This document shows, one piece after another, positions 1 to 9,721 of a DNA stretch of 50,112 nucleotides. The stretch lies in the NCBI RefSeq assembly GCF_914768045.1, contig NZ_CAJZCD010000012.1:1-50112 (forward strand), in the 5' to 3' direction. Under the pieces are notes generated by a model. It was not told the DNA's origin and ran no database searches. It saw nothing but the letters and a program-made list of their open reading frames with translations. Positions within the stretch are counted from its first letter, which is position 1. Each line of letters begins with the position of its first letter. Both the position numbers and the translations under genes were made by a program. This stretch comes from Snodgrassella communis. Its GTDB lineage: Bacteria > Pseudomonadota > Gammaproteobacteria > Burkholderiales > Neisseriaceae.

Positions 1-581
1 AAAGCGTAAACAACGCATTCCTCCACGAAGCCCGGAAAGGCTATCAGTACCCAATAAACAAGGTGAATGCTGGTCAATGGATTTTATGAGTGACAGCAGT
101 CGCAATCAACGACGCTTTAGAACTTTCAATGTGATAGATGACTTTAATCGTGAGGCGCTAGGTATTGATATTGCGGTCAGTTTACCAGCTGGCAGGATTA
201 CCCGTTATCTGGATAAACTGGCCGAATATCATGGTTATCCACTAAAAATACGAGTAGATAATGGACCGGAATTCACAGGAAACACGTTTACTAATTGGGC
301 AAAATCACATGGTATAACTATAGAGTACATCAACCCCGGCAGCCCATATCAAAACGGGTATATTGAACGATTTAATCGTACCTATCGCACTGAAATATTG
401 GATTTATATTTATTTAATAATCTAGAACAAGCAAGAAAGGTAACCGAAGAATGGCTAACCATTTATAATACTGAAAGACCTCATGAAGCATTAAATAATA
501 TGACGCCGATTGAGTATAAAACACTAAAACAAGCAGCATGATTTTCTACGTCTGTTTTGTACTAACTATGGGGTATTTACA
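1..581 (+). mobile_element. IS3-family insertion sequence, right part (left part outside window)
   Basis: This is the 3' part of an IS3-family element cut by the window edge. It contains the C-terminal half of the transposase and then a terminal repeat ending near 581; the outward-reading end is TGTAAATACCCCATAGTTAG. The same end is seen at 4912 in a second copy, which fixes the boundary. The element ends inside the orfB of an oppositely oriented relative, so it appears to have inserted into that copy. The left end and any target duplication cannot be seen. Confidence 0.85.
2..541 (+). CDS. IS3-family transposase OrfB, C-terminal part (5' cut by window edge)
   Basis: This is the DDE integrase-core transposase that catalyses strand cleavage and joining for its IS. 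The frame is open from base 2, so the methionine at 77 is internal and not the start. The catalytic acidic residues are visible: the Asp in WSMDFMSD, the Asp in VDNGPEF, and the Glu in GYIERFNRTYR. The C-terminal segment TERPHEALNNMTPIEY is typical of IS3-family OrfB. No stop or frameshift is visible in the part present, so this is the best-preserved copy in the window. It may still be functional if the part outside the window is intact. Confidence 0.9.
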   Translation, partial: KRKQRIPPRSPERLSVPNKQGECWSMDFMSDSSRNQRRFRTFNVIDDFNREALGIDIAVSLPAGRITRYLDKLAEYHGYPLKIRVDNGPEFTGNTFTNWAKSHGITIEYINPGSPYQNGYIERFNRTYRTEILDLYLFNNLEQARKVTEEWLTIYNTERPHEALNNMTPIEYKTLKQAA

Positions 582-836
582 CACCCGATACACCCGTTTA
601 TGATTCCATTTATAGCCGAGCTTTCTGATGCGATTAAAACACTTGGGAAAGCCCCAGCGTAAATGCTTGTCAGTGATCGCACCGAGTACCGACCTAATTA
701 CCGAATCATCTGGTAATTTAGATTGATAATAGTAAGCACAACGACTTAAGCCAACAATAGCGCAGCGCATGGTAATAGTAACAGGATGATTTTCTTGTAA
801 CTCCAAAGCCCATGCTTTACGTGCCTTGGTAGGCAC
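582..836 (-). pseudogene. IS3 transposase OrfB, N-terminal fragment
   Basis: This fragment matches the first about 85 residues of the OrfB at 5774, including the HTH_21-type region (CAIVGLSRCAYYY, GFPKCFNRIRKLGYKWNHKRVYRV). After that the reading frame runs into the end of the neighbouring plus-strand IS and yields ten unrelated residues before a stop near 546. No DDE core remains, so it is non-functional. The start is a GTG that overlaps the orfA stop (TAGTG). Confidence 0.85.
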
Positions 837-1091
837 TATAGCTTTTTTATGATTTCCTCCTGAAGCTGAGATTTTAAACTGAGCTCAGCAAACATCTGCT
901 TAAGCTTGCGGTTTTGAGTCTCCAGCTCCTTTAAACGTTTGATATCGGAGGTTTCCATACCACCGTATTTTTCCCGCCATTTATAGAAAGTCGAATTGCC
1001 GATGCCATATATACCGCAAATTTTTAATAAGAATACCAACTTCAGCTTCTTTTAAAATAGCTACGATCTGATGTTCAGTCATCTTTTTCAT
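836..1091 (-). pseudogene. IS3 transposase OrfA (HTH_Tnp_1), frameshifted
   Basis: This is the helix-turn-helix OrfA of the IS. The true start is the ATG at 1091 (MKKMTEHQIVAILKEAEVG). Compared with the copy near 5990, about two bases are missing around 1025-1035, so the N-terminal helix region and the later part (NSTFYKWREKYGG, then a leucine-rich coiled segment ending EEIIKKL) lie in different frames. It is probably inactive. Confidence 0.75.
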
Positions 1092-1163
1092 GTTTAAATT
1101 CTCTGTGGGTTAATAAAGAGAATTTTCTACTTCGGGGCTGTACTATTTTAGGGGATAGTTACA

Positions 1164-1400
1164 ATGCCATTACCAGTGCAAACTGCTTTAGGATATCGTT
1201 TTCCATCCGTAGCTGCTTAAGCTCTTTTCGTCAAGTAATCAGTTCATTTTCTTCTGGCGTGCAGTTATTTTTGGTCTTAAAAGAAGCGCTTTTACTAGAT
1301 TGGCTTATCCAGCGGTCTAAAGCGGAAAGTGTCAAATCGTATTGCTTGACCAATTCACTGTGCGTTTTTTTTATTGATTCATCATTTTATAACCATCCCA
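1164..1400 (-). pseudogene. Decayed OrfA of a second, different IS3-type element
   Basis: Reading the minus strand from about 1345 down to 1164 gives recognisable OrfA sequence: ELVKQYDLTLSALDRWISQ, then SFKTKNNCTPEENELI, an in-frame stop, and then RKELKQLRMENDILKQFALV. This pattern is the usual OrfA of many IS3-family elements and differs from the OrfA at 836-1091. It has at least one internal stop and no usable start, and it is cut by the IS end at 1163. No partner orfB is visible. Confidence 0.75.
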
Positions 1401-1464
1401 AAAATAGTATAGCCAAAAGTAGCATATTCTAAGTTTAAAGTATCCAACTATATTATCAGTACTT

Positions 1465-3660
1465 CTATTTAATTAATTTATAAATAAGGGATTCAAATTT
1501 TTTTGCAAAGATTTCGGTTGTAAAGTTCTCCAGATAACGACAGCGACCTGCCTGTCCTAATTGTTGACGTAGATTTTTATCAGCTATGAGTGTTATAAGT
1601 GCGTTTTGCAGCGCTTGTGCATTGTCTGGAGGTACTAGTAATCCTGTTTTTTGGTCACAAATCACTTCAGGGATTCCACCAGCAGTTGTTCCAATACACG
1701 GTTTACCAAAACGCATCGCTTCCAAATAAATTAAACCAAAACTTTCATAACGGCTGGGAGCAACAAAGATGTCGCATGTTGCATAGGATTGTTCTAGAGT
1801 CTGATCATCGACATGACCTGGAAAGCTGACACGTGAAAGCCAAGATTTATCAGCGTGTTTTTCCAAAAAAAGCTCTTCATAGGTTTTACCATTTATAGCT
1901 TGTAGAGCTTTATCGCCAATACACGTTACAACCAATTGAGGGTATTTCTCCATTAGATCAGGAAGAATCTCAAGCAGAAGATCAATTCCTTTTCTATGCT
2001 CAAATCTACCAACATAAAGCAGATAAACTTCAGTAGGGTTTTGAGTTTTTGGTGGTAAATTTTCGTCAGGAACACCAAAAGGTAAAACAGTTAATTTGTT
2101 ACGATTGATATTTAGATCATATGCTTTTTCTGTATCTGACAGTATGGCTTTTGTACTGGATAAAACATGTGTGACATTTTTTAAAGCCCACATTTCAGCA
2201 TTAATCATCTTTTGTACATGGCCAACGTAGAACTCATGATTAGCTCTCCACTCCGATTTGGATTTTTCCATGATTTTGTAGTTTGTAACCAGATACATTG
2301 CTGTGCGATATTTTTTTGAAGCTATGACAGCAGCCAAGTCCAGATCCCATATTGATCCTATGACATAATGGAATTGACGATGACAATTGATACGGTTTAG
2401 CTCAGCTAAGACTCTTCCTGCTACTTTTTTAGGCATTTCAGGCATGTCTGGCATATCGGTGGGTAATTCGAATGCGACATTGTCATCATTGGGTAAACGG
2501 TGAACCCAAACACCATCTTCAAAATCTACAGTATGACCGCTCCCGTTTTCAGCCTGAGTAATAACCGTAACTTCATGACCATACTGTGCTAGTTGAATTG
2601 CGAGGTTATAAATAAAGACAGCAACCCCTCCACAATGACGCGGCGGGTAAAGCGCAGTTACAAATGCTAAATGCAGCCGTTGCTCAGCTAACAATTTACG
2701 AGGGAAAGCTTGCCAAGCAGTTTCTTTAAATTCACCAATCAACTGTCGTGGTGTATTTGCAAAAGCATCAAATAATCCGTTGTGATACCCTTGGTCAATT
2801 TCAGACATCAAACTGTCGTATTTATCTTGATTAATGAGACCCGCATTCAAGTAATAGTTTGTCTCGCCACGCCTACCTTGCTGTTGCTCCCAAATTGATT
2901 TTATTTTTTCAGGCAACTGTTCATTCTTTGTCATATTTTTGATGATAAAGTAAGTGGTGCTTTTAATCACTTCCATCCAACTTTGAATTATTTTTTTATC
3001 GCTACGTATGTGGCTAGGTGCATATTTGTGGTGAACTTCTGCATGAGGAATCATTTCTACAGAATATCCAGCATCAATCATGCGAATAATGACATCCGTT
3101 TCATCAAGAAAATAGGCATATTCCTCATCAAATCCACCAACATCTAATAGTGCCGTTTTACGAAATGAAGAATTCACACCAATGACTGCTAGGAAAGTGT
3201 CAGCATCAGGTTTTGCATCTGGTAGTATAGAAGGATCATCTATCATTACCTCGGAAGTGGAGTTTCTTGAGCTGATAATATATTTAGTCTGGTAGTTTAC
3301 CCCAGTGTGATCTCTAACCCAACCACCAGCTGCACCTACTTTGGGATTGGTATAAGCTATAACTAATGCATCTAACCAGTCAGATTCAGGTACGCCGTCA
3401 TCATCCGTAAAGCAGATAATATCGCCACACGCATTTTTAATACCAATATTGCGGGATTTACTTAAATTAGCTTCGTCGCACTTACATAGTTTTATTTTAT
3501 CTTTCCATTCTCTCTCTAGATATTCAAAGGTACCATCAGTACTTGGCCCATCAACAACAATGACTTCTAGTTTAGGATAACGTAGCAATTCAACAGACCG
3601 TAAAGTTGCTGGTAATGTATTAATCCTGTTATAAGTACAAATAACAAGTGAAACTTTCAT
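1465..3660 (-). CDS. Bifunctional glycosyltransferase, GT2-GT4 fusion
   Basis: This 731-aa protein carries two glycosyltransferase domains. Residues 1 to about 250 are a GT-A fold family 2 domain: the start VSLVICTYNR, IVVDGPSTDGT, and an acidic DDD at 86-88 for metal/nucleotide-sugar binding. From about 328 to 725 there is a GT-B fold family 4 domain: FVTALYPPRHCGGVAVF, LYVGRFEHRKGIDLL, and an EX7E motif at E639/E647. The two domains probably add two sugars in succession to a surface glycan; donors and acceptor are unknown. No transmembrane segment or signal peptide is seen, so it should act on the cytoplasmic face. It lies just downstream of the methyltransferase gene on the same strand (67-bp gap) and is bracketed by IS remnants. 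Confidence 0.85.
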   Translation of the reverse strand: MKVSLVICTYNRINTLPATLRSVELLRYPKLEVIVVDGPSTDGTFEYLEREWKDKIKLCKCDEANLSKSRNIGIKNACGDIICFTDDDGVPESDWLDALVIAYTNPKVGAAGGWVRDHTGVNYQTKYIISSRNSTSEVMIDDPSILPDAKPDADTFLAVIGVNSSFRKTALLDVGGFDEEYAYFLDETDVIIRMIDAGYSVEMIPHAEVHHKYAPSHIRSDKKIIQSWMEVIKSTTYFIIKNMTKNEQLPEKIKSIWEQQQGRRGETNYYLNAGLINQDKYDSLMSEIDQGYHNGLFDAFANTPRQLIGEFKETAWQAFPRKLLAEQRLHLAFVTALYPPRHCGGVAVFIYNLAIQLAQYGHEVTVITQAENGSGHTVDFEDGVWVHRLPNDDNVAFELPTDMPDMPEMPKKVAGRVLAELNRINCHRQFHYVIGSIWDLDLAAVIASKKYRTAMYLVTNYKIMEKSKSEWRANHEFYVGHVQKMINAEMWALKNVTHVLSSTKAILSDTEKAYDLNINRNKLTVLPFGVPDENLPPKTQNPTEVYLLYVGRFEHRKGIDLLLEILPDLMEKYPQLVVTCIGDKALQAINGKTYEELFLEKHADKSWLSRVSFPGHVDDQTLEQSYATCDIFVAPSRYESFGLIYLEAMRFGKPCIGTTAGGIPEVICDQKTGLLVPPDNAQALQNALITLIADKNLRQQLGQAGRCRYLENFTTEIFAKKFESLIYKLIK

Positions 3661-3719
3661 GCGATATTTCCCAATTAAAATTTATTTTATGAAGTAATTT
3701 GTATATAGTAAATCATCCA

Positions 3720-4652
3720 TTATTTTATTGCTTGTATTTCAAATTCATAGCATAATCCATTTCTTCGGCCTTGTTCTATCAGATTGACCTTTGAAAATCC
3801 TATTTGTTTTAATAATTCAACGGTAGACTCTGCTGTTAATAGATTAAAATGGAAATCTCCATCATATTCCTGAGTGCCGTACATGACTTCGCGTAAGACT
3901 TGAAAAGATATAGAACCTTCAGTATAAGCTTTGATCATGGCTTGAGCATCGGGCGCTAAGACGGTAAGGTTTCCATTTTTTTTCAAAAGAGCATACCAAT
4001 GTGGAAGAATGCTATCCTCCAATGTTCTATAAGAAAAATGCTCAATCAAGTGTGATGCATAAATTGTATCAACCGAACCCTTTTCAAAATCCAAGCCTCC
4101 TACATCTGCAATAACGTCTACACCAGGGAGCTCACGAAAATCAATGTTTACAAAGCCTTCCTTAGGTATATGTCCGCAGCCTAAATTCAATCTAAGAGCA
4201 GATAGATTTTTGATTTTTTCTTCATTTAAAACTTTGAATTTGACTCGTTCAGAAGGTTTATGAGGACTTATAGTCACATCCCTTAGGATTTTCTGTATTT
4301 CGAAAAAAATTTCTTTTCGAATGAACTCTAAGCGGTTTTTAATATTGTTGTTATCAATCTTTACAAAGTTTAAATCCGAGGTTATATCGGTTATATTAGA
4401 GTCTAAATTTTTAATTTTCTCTAGTTGGTATGCCAATTTTTCCAAAGATTTTTGCATACCTAGAAGCATCGTGCCATAAGCATCTACTATCCTATGATTC
4501 TGGGTTTCAATTAAATTAAGTTGATTTTTTAAGCTATCCAATTGATATCTTACAATATCTAGGTTTTCCTTTGTTTGAGGGGTTTTCCAAAGTGCCCGTG
4601 GTAATTTGGCAAGTCTTTTACCAATGTGTTTAAATTTTTTTATGAATCCCAT
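3720..4652 (-). CDS. Class I SAM-dependent methyltransferase with N-terminal coiled coil
   Basis: This 310-aa protein has a basic N-terminus (MGFIKKFKHIGKRLAKL), a predicted coiled coil at about 30-125, and a Rossmann methyltransferase domain from about 150. Motif I is LNLGCG at 155-160, followed by an acidic residue in VNIDF. DTIYASHLIEHF at 195-206 is the usual motif-IV-type region of glycan-cluster methyltransferases. Such proteins often methylate a sugar, sometimes at a chain end, and the coiled coil may act as a molecular ruler or scaffold; both are inference. It shares a strand with the GT2-GT4 gene and probably a transcript. Base composition is very AT-rich. Confidence 0.75.
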   Translation of the reverse strand: MGFIKKFKHIGKRLAKLPRALWKTPQTKENLDIVRYQLDSLKNQLNLIETQNHRIVDAYGTMLLGMQKSLEKLAYQLEKIKNLDSNITDITSDLNFVKIDNNNIKNRLEFIRKEIFFEIQKILRDVTISPHKPSERVKFKVLNEEKIKNLSALRLNLGCGHIPKEGFVNIDFRELPGVDVIADVGGLDFEKGSVDTIYASHLIEHFSYRTLEDSILPHWYALLKKNGNLTVLAPDAQAMIKAYTEGSISFQVLREVMYGTQEYDGDFHFNLLTAESTVELLKQIGFSKVNLIEQGRRNGLCYEFEIQAIK

Positions 4653-4911
4653 AATTTAGCCTTATATAAAAAGGAGAAAATTTATACATTAACAAAACGT
4701 GTGTTTAAATTACACGCAAATTCATTTTGCAAATGAGAAAAAATATTTGCTCAAGTGGAGTTAAATTCTGATGTTGTTTTGCTTCAGCCAAAGTACAGAT
4801 AAATTTATTTTATCATGTTCGTACCAATTAAAATACGCACATTTTTAAAAAGTGTTTTCTAAAGACGTTTAATTTGCTTTAAGTTAAAATTTAAATTCAT
4901 GGAATTCAGTA
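4653..4911. other. AT-rich intergenic region upstream of the methyltransferase gene
   Basis: This stretch is about 260 bases of very AT-rich sequence between the methyltransferase start and the IS end at 4912. A purine-rich stretch (AAGGAG in the minus orientation upstream would be expected but is weak) gives no decisive start signal. I see no ORF, tRNA or convincing hairpin. The promoter for the two minus-strand genes must lie here or within the adjoining IS. Confidence 0.5.
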
Positions 4912-4951
4912 TGTAAATACTCCATAGTTAGTACAAAATAGACGAAGAAAA

Positions 4952-5774
4952 TCATGCTGCTTGTTTTAGTGTTTTATGCTCAACCGGCGTTACATTATTT
5001 AGTGCTTAATGAGATCTTTCAGTGTTATAAATTGTTAGCCATTCTTCGGTTACTTTCCTTGCCTGTTCCAGATTATTAAAAAATATAAATCCAGTACCTC
5101 TGTACGGTACGAACGGTTAAATCGTTCAATAAAGCCATTTTGATATGGGCTGTCTGGTTGAATATAATCTATGGTTATACCATGTGACTTTGCCCAGTCG
5201 ATAAATTTTTTCCGGTAAATTCCGGCCCATTATCTACTCGTATTTTGACTGGATAACCATGGTACTCAGCCAGTTTATCCAGGTAACGAGTAATCCTGCC
5301 AGCAGGTAAACTGCCCGCAATATCAATGCCTAACGCCTCGCGATTAAAGTCATCGATGACATTAAAGGTTCTAAACCTGCGTTAATTGCGACTGCTGTCA
5401 CTCATAAAATCTATTGACCAGCATTCACCTGACTTATTCGGTATTGATAATTTTTCCGGGCTTCGTGGCGGAATACGTTGTTTACGCTTTACCCTCAGAT
5501 TAAGTTTTAATTCACAATATACCCGATAAACACGTTTATGATTCCATTTATAGCCGAGCTTTCTGATACGATTAAAACATTTGGGAAAGCCCCAGTGTAA
5601 ATGCTTATCAGTGATAGCGCTTAGTACCGACATAATCACCGAATCATCCGGCAACTTAGGTTGATAATAGTAAGCACAACGGCTTAAGCCAACAATAGCA
5701 CAGCTCATGGCAATAGTAACAGAATGACTTTCTTGCAGTTGCATAGCCCAAGCTTTACGTGCCTTGGTAGGCAC
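4952..5774 (-). pseudogene. IS3 transposase OrfB, inactivated
   Basis: The first 130 codons are intact and match the copy at 836, ending in DFMSDSSRN. There a CAA codon of the intact copy is TAA (5382-5384). Further downstream the remaining orfB sequence shows at least one indel, for example around 5195-5220 beside the GPEFT motif, compared with the copy at 2-541. The reading frame ends at the same C-terminal position, 4952. No functional DDE transposase can be made. Confidence 0.85.
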
Positions 5775-5990
5775 TATAGCTTTTTTATGATTTCCTCCTG
5801 AAGCTTGCGGTTTCAGCTTTCAGTTTCTTTAAGCGTTTGATATCTAAGATTTCCATATCACTGTACTTATCGCGCCATTTATAAAAAGTCGAATTTCCCA
5901 TACCATATTTACGGCAAAGTTCTTTAACGGGGATACCGGCTTCAGCTTCTTTCAATATAGATACAATCTGATGTTCAGTTGTTTTTTCAT
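5774..5990 (-). pseudogene. IS3 transposase OrfA, inactivated by small deletions
   Basis: This carries the HTH region TEHQIVSILKEAEAGIPVKEL...NSTFYKWRDKY, but one base is missing right after the ATG at 5990, so the start is out of frame. A 39-base segment is missing at 5801-5806 relative to the other copy, flanked there by the direct repeat AGCTT, and a further one-base loss shifts the C-terminus. The A AAA AAG slippery heptamer is retained at 5780-5786. Confidence 0.8.
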
Positions 5991-6061
5991 GATTAAATCC
6001 TCTGTGGGTTAATGGAGAGAATTTTCTACTTCGATGCTATACTATTTTAGTGATAGTTACA

Positions 6062-6185
6062 GTCGAGGAAGAGTTAACCATTTAAAACAGTGAAAAGTCT
6101 CATGATGAACTAAACAATATGGTGCCGATTAAGTATAAATCATTAAAAAAATAGAGTAATCCTCTACGTTTATTTTATACTAATA
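6062..6185 (+). pseudogene. 3' remnant of a further IS3-family copy
   Basis: This plus-strand sequence aligns, with many substitutions, to the last about 35 codons of the OrfB at 2-541 and to its right terminal repeat: GTTAACCATTT, CATGATGAACTAAACAATATG, GCCGATTAAGTATAA, then ACGTTTATTTTATACTAA. It begins exactly at the outer end of the IS at 6061. That suggests the minus-strand copy inserted into this older plus-strand copy. No coding capacity remains. Confidence 0.75.
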
Positions 6186-6235
6186 AAGTGCATGCAACTT
6201 AATAACAATAAATTTAAATGTTTAAGCTGGTAAAA

Positions 6236-6266
6236 TTACGACATTTAAAGTCGGTTGATTTATAAT
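6236..6266 (+). promoter_or_regulatory. Possible promoter for the gmd gene cluster
   Basis: A perfect TATAAT -10 hexamer lies at 6261-6266, 40 bases before the gmd start. The best -35 candidate (TTACGA at 6236) is poor and spaced 19 bases away. The site directly follows the IS remnant, so the cluster promoter may have been rebuilt after IS insertion. The call rests mainly on the -10 match. Confidence 0.4.
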
Positions 6267-6305
6267 AGTGTGTTATTGTAAAACATTAATATGGATGGCT
6301 ATTGA

Positions 6306-7339
<1,034 letters not shown>

Positions 7340-7340
<1 letters not shown>

Positions 7341-8245
7341 TGAATGAAAACAAAAATTGTGGCTTGAAAGTACTTATTACAGGAAGTGAGGGCTTTACTG
7401 GTAAGTATATGCAAGATGAAATGGAAGCATTTGGCTATAAGGTTTATCGCTCTGGTACAAATCCTAATATAAATGCTAGCAATTACTTTGTTCTTGATTT
7501 GTTAAATGAAGATTCAATCCGCAGCTGTTTGAAATTTGTCCGACCAGATATCATTATTCATCTGGCGGCAATTGCACATATTGGTTATAACGATATTCGG
7601 CAGTTTTATGATGTAAATATAATTGGTACACGTAATTTATTAGCGGCAACTGCAAAACTGAATATACAACCAAAATCGATTTTGATAGCTAGTAGTGCCA
7701 ATGTTTATGGTAACAATACCAAGTCGGTTTTATCAGAAGAAGATGCAGTTTATCCAGCAAATGATTATGCAGTAAGTAAACTTGCCATGGAATATGTGGC
7801 AAAAATATGGATGAATGAATTACCAATTATCATTGTCCGACCTTTTAATTATACTGGGGTAGGACAGAAAAATAATTTTTTAATTCCAAAAATAGTTGAA
7901 CACTTTAAACTGCGGAAAAAAATAATCGAACTAGGCAATATTAATGTATATCGTGAATTTAATGATGTCAGATTTGTTGTGGCCGCATATCGAGAATTGA
8001 TCGAAGCGGGTAAGTCAGGTTTTCTATGTAATATTTGCACTGGTAAACAGTATTCTTTATTAAATATAATTGACATATGTAAACTTTTTAGCGGTCATCA
8101 TCTGGAAATTAATATTAATCCTGCATTAATTCGTAAGAATGAAATTTTAAGCTTGAGTGGAGATCATCGATTGTTGTCAAATATTACTAAAATTAAAGTA
8201 TCTTATGAGCTAAAAGATACTTTAAATTGGATGTTGAAAAATTAA
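7340..8245 (+). CDS. rmd: NAD(P)-dependent epimerase/reductase, likely GDP-6-deoxy-D-mannose reductase
   Basis: This 301-aa short-chain dehydrogenase has the nucleotide-binding motif GSEGFTG at 15-21, active-site Ser118/Ser119 in IASSANVYG, and Tyr143-x3-Lys147 in DYAVSKLAM. The block RPFNYTGVGQ closely resembles the RPFNHTGPGQ signature of Rmd enzymes, which reduce GDP-4-keto-6-deoxy-D-mannose to GDP-D-rhamnose. Its position right after gmd with a one-base overlap strongly supports this job. GDP-L-fucose synthase (an epimerase-reductase) is the main alternative but normally shows different motifs. GDP-6-deoxy-D-talose synthesis is a less likely option. Confidence 0.8.
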
Positions 8246-8283
8246 AAATTTAAATTTTATACAATAGATTGTATGAGGCCTTT

Positions 8284-9699
8284 ATGCATAATTCTAAGAT
8301 AATATTTGATATTAGCGAGTTGCTAAGTTATATCAATGTCCACAGACGTTATTCAGGTATCCAGCGTGTTGTTGCAATGATATTAAATGAATTTCAAAAA
8401 ATTTCTGATCAGCAGATTTGGATTTGTTATACTAGTCCTGTAGGAGAAGTAAATCAAGAATATTTTGCATATGATTTAACTAAACTTAATTTTCAATATT
8501 GGGAATCACCAGATTTAACTTATGATTTCTTTAGGAAATTAGGTATTTTAGGACCTGGCAGTTTAATTTTGAAATACAAGCATAATAAAGTCAAATATTA
8601 TTTTCATCGAACTCGATTTGATATTGCCGCTTTTTTTAAAAGACACCATCGCTTTATTCGAAGAGGGGTAAGTATAGATGAGTGGAAGTTATTTCGTCGT
8701 TCAATACAGAAAAAAAATAAATTTGTTAAATTGAAAGATGTAATAAAATCTAATGATAAATTAGTTCTACTGGATGCTACTTGGCGTCAGGTTAATGTTG
8801 AAATGTATCAAATGGTTAAATTATTGGGAGTCAAAATATATTCGTTAGTTTATGATTTGATTCCTATTATATTCCCTCAGTTTGTTACACAAGATCTTAC
8901 TTATAATTTTTACAGCTGGCTGATTCGATCAACTGAATATACTGATTACTATTTAACTGACTCACAGAGCTCCAAAAAAGATTTATTGGAGTTTTTACAT
9001 ACATATAAAATTAATAAAGAGGTTAACGTTCTTCCATTGGTACAAGTTGGTATTCAATCTAATACTGAATACCATCAATATGATAAGAGTATCCATCTTT
9101 TACCAAATGATTTAAGTTCTGTAAGTAGATTAGGAGATATATATAAAAATATTCTTAGTGACAAATATATTTTATGTGTTGGCACGATTGACATTCGGAA
9201 AAATATTTGGCGCTTAGTACTTGCTTGGAAATATTTATTAGATAAGGGTTATTGTGATTTGCCTCGTTTAGTTTTGGTAGGTAGAAAAGGATGGAATAAT
9301 GATCATCTTTGGAATCTATTAAATTCGACAGGCAATTTATATGGTTATGTAATAATATTAGATAATACAAATGATGTCGAATTAGATTTATTATATAAAA
9401 ATTGTTTATTTGTTGTTATGGTTAGTATGGCAGAGGGATGGGGGTTACCTGTTGGTGAGGCTTTAGCTTATGGAAAATCTGCTGTAGTATCTAATGCGAC
9501 TTCCTTACCTGAAGTAGGGATGGATTTGGTGGAATATTGTGATCCATTTTCAATTCAAAGTATAGCCAGTTCAATTGAAAAGTTAATTTATCAACCAGAT
9601 TATCGACAAGAATTAGAGAATAAAATTAAAAATACAAAACTTAGAAACTGGGCAGATGTTGCTAATGATTTGGCAAGTTTATTACAATCTAAACATTGA
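8284..9699 (+). CDS. Glycosyltransferase family 4 (mannosyl/rhamnosyltransferase-like)
   Basis: This GT-B fold enzyme has the donor-binding C-terminal half CVGTIDIRKNIWRLVLAW, LVLVGRKGW, and an EX7E motif in AEGWGLPVGEAL, followed by VVSNATSLPEVG. The N-terminal half begins FDISELLSY...YSGIQRVV, as in many GT4 enzymes of O-antigen and D-rhamnan clusters. GDP-D-rhamnose made by the two upstream genes is a plausible donor, but this is inference. The frame could begin at a TTG at 8269. I prefer the ATG at 8284 because GAGG lies five bases before it, giving 471 aa. It sits between the GDP-sugar genes and the exporter on the same strand. Confidence 0.85.
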   Translation: MHNSKIIFDISELLSYINVHRRYSGIQRVVAMILNEFQKISDQQIWICYTSPVGEVNQEYFAYDLTKLNFQYWESPDLTYDFFRKLGILGPGSLILKYKHNKVKYYFHRTRFDIAAFFKRHHRFIRRGVSIDEWKLFRRSIQKKNKFVKLKDVIKSNDKLVLLDATWRQVNVEMYQMVKLLGVKIYSLVYDLIPIIFPQFVTQDLTYNFYSWLIRSTEYTDYYLTDSQSSKKDLLEFLHTYKINKEVNVLPLVQVGIQSNTEYHQYDKSIHLLPNDLSSVSRLGDIYKNILSDKYILCVGTIDIRKNIWRLVLAWKYLLDKGYCDLPRLVLVGRKGWNNDHLWNLLNSTGNLYGYVIILDNTNDVELDLLYKNCLFVVMVSMAEGWGLPVGEALAYGKSAVVSNATSLPEVGMDLVEYCDPFSIQSIASSIEKLIYQPDYRQELENKIKNTKLRNWADVANDLASLLQSKH

Positions 9700-9721
9700 A
9701 TTTAATTAGTGATAGTGTCGA

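Larger units (their letters stand above)
582..1163 (-). mobile_element. Truncated IS3-family element, same family as the copy at 1-581
   Basis: This is the left part of an oppositely oriented copy. It has an intact outer end at 1163 (TGTAACTATCCCCTAAAATA reading inward), a frameshifted orfA and the N-terminal part of orfB. Similarity to the copy at 4912-6061 stops at about 582, exactly where the terminal repeat of the plus-strand IS begins. The missing 3' half was therefore either displaced by that insertion or lost. A canonical A AAA AAG slippery heptamer lies at 842-848 just before the orfA stop, as expected for -1 frameshifting to an OrfAB fusion. Confidence 0.8.
4912..6061 (-). mobile_element. 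Full-length but decayed IS3-family element
   Basis: This copy is bounded by the same ends as the pieces at 1-1163: TGTAAATACTCCATAGTTAG at 4912 and TGTAACTATCACTAAAATAG read inward from 6061. That gives an element of about 1150 bp. Both orfs carry disabling changes. I cannot identify a clear target-site duplication (flanks CAGTA and GTCGA). It is a complete-length reference for interpreting the truncated copies. Confidence 0.85.
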
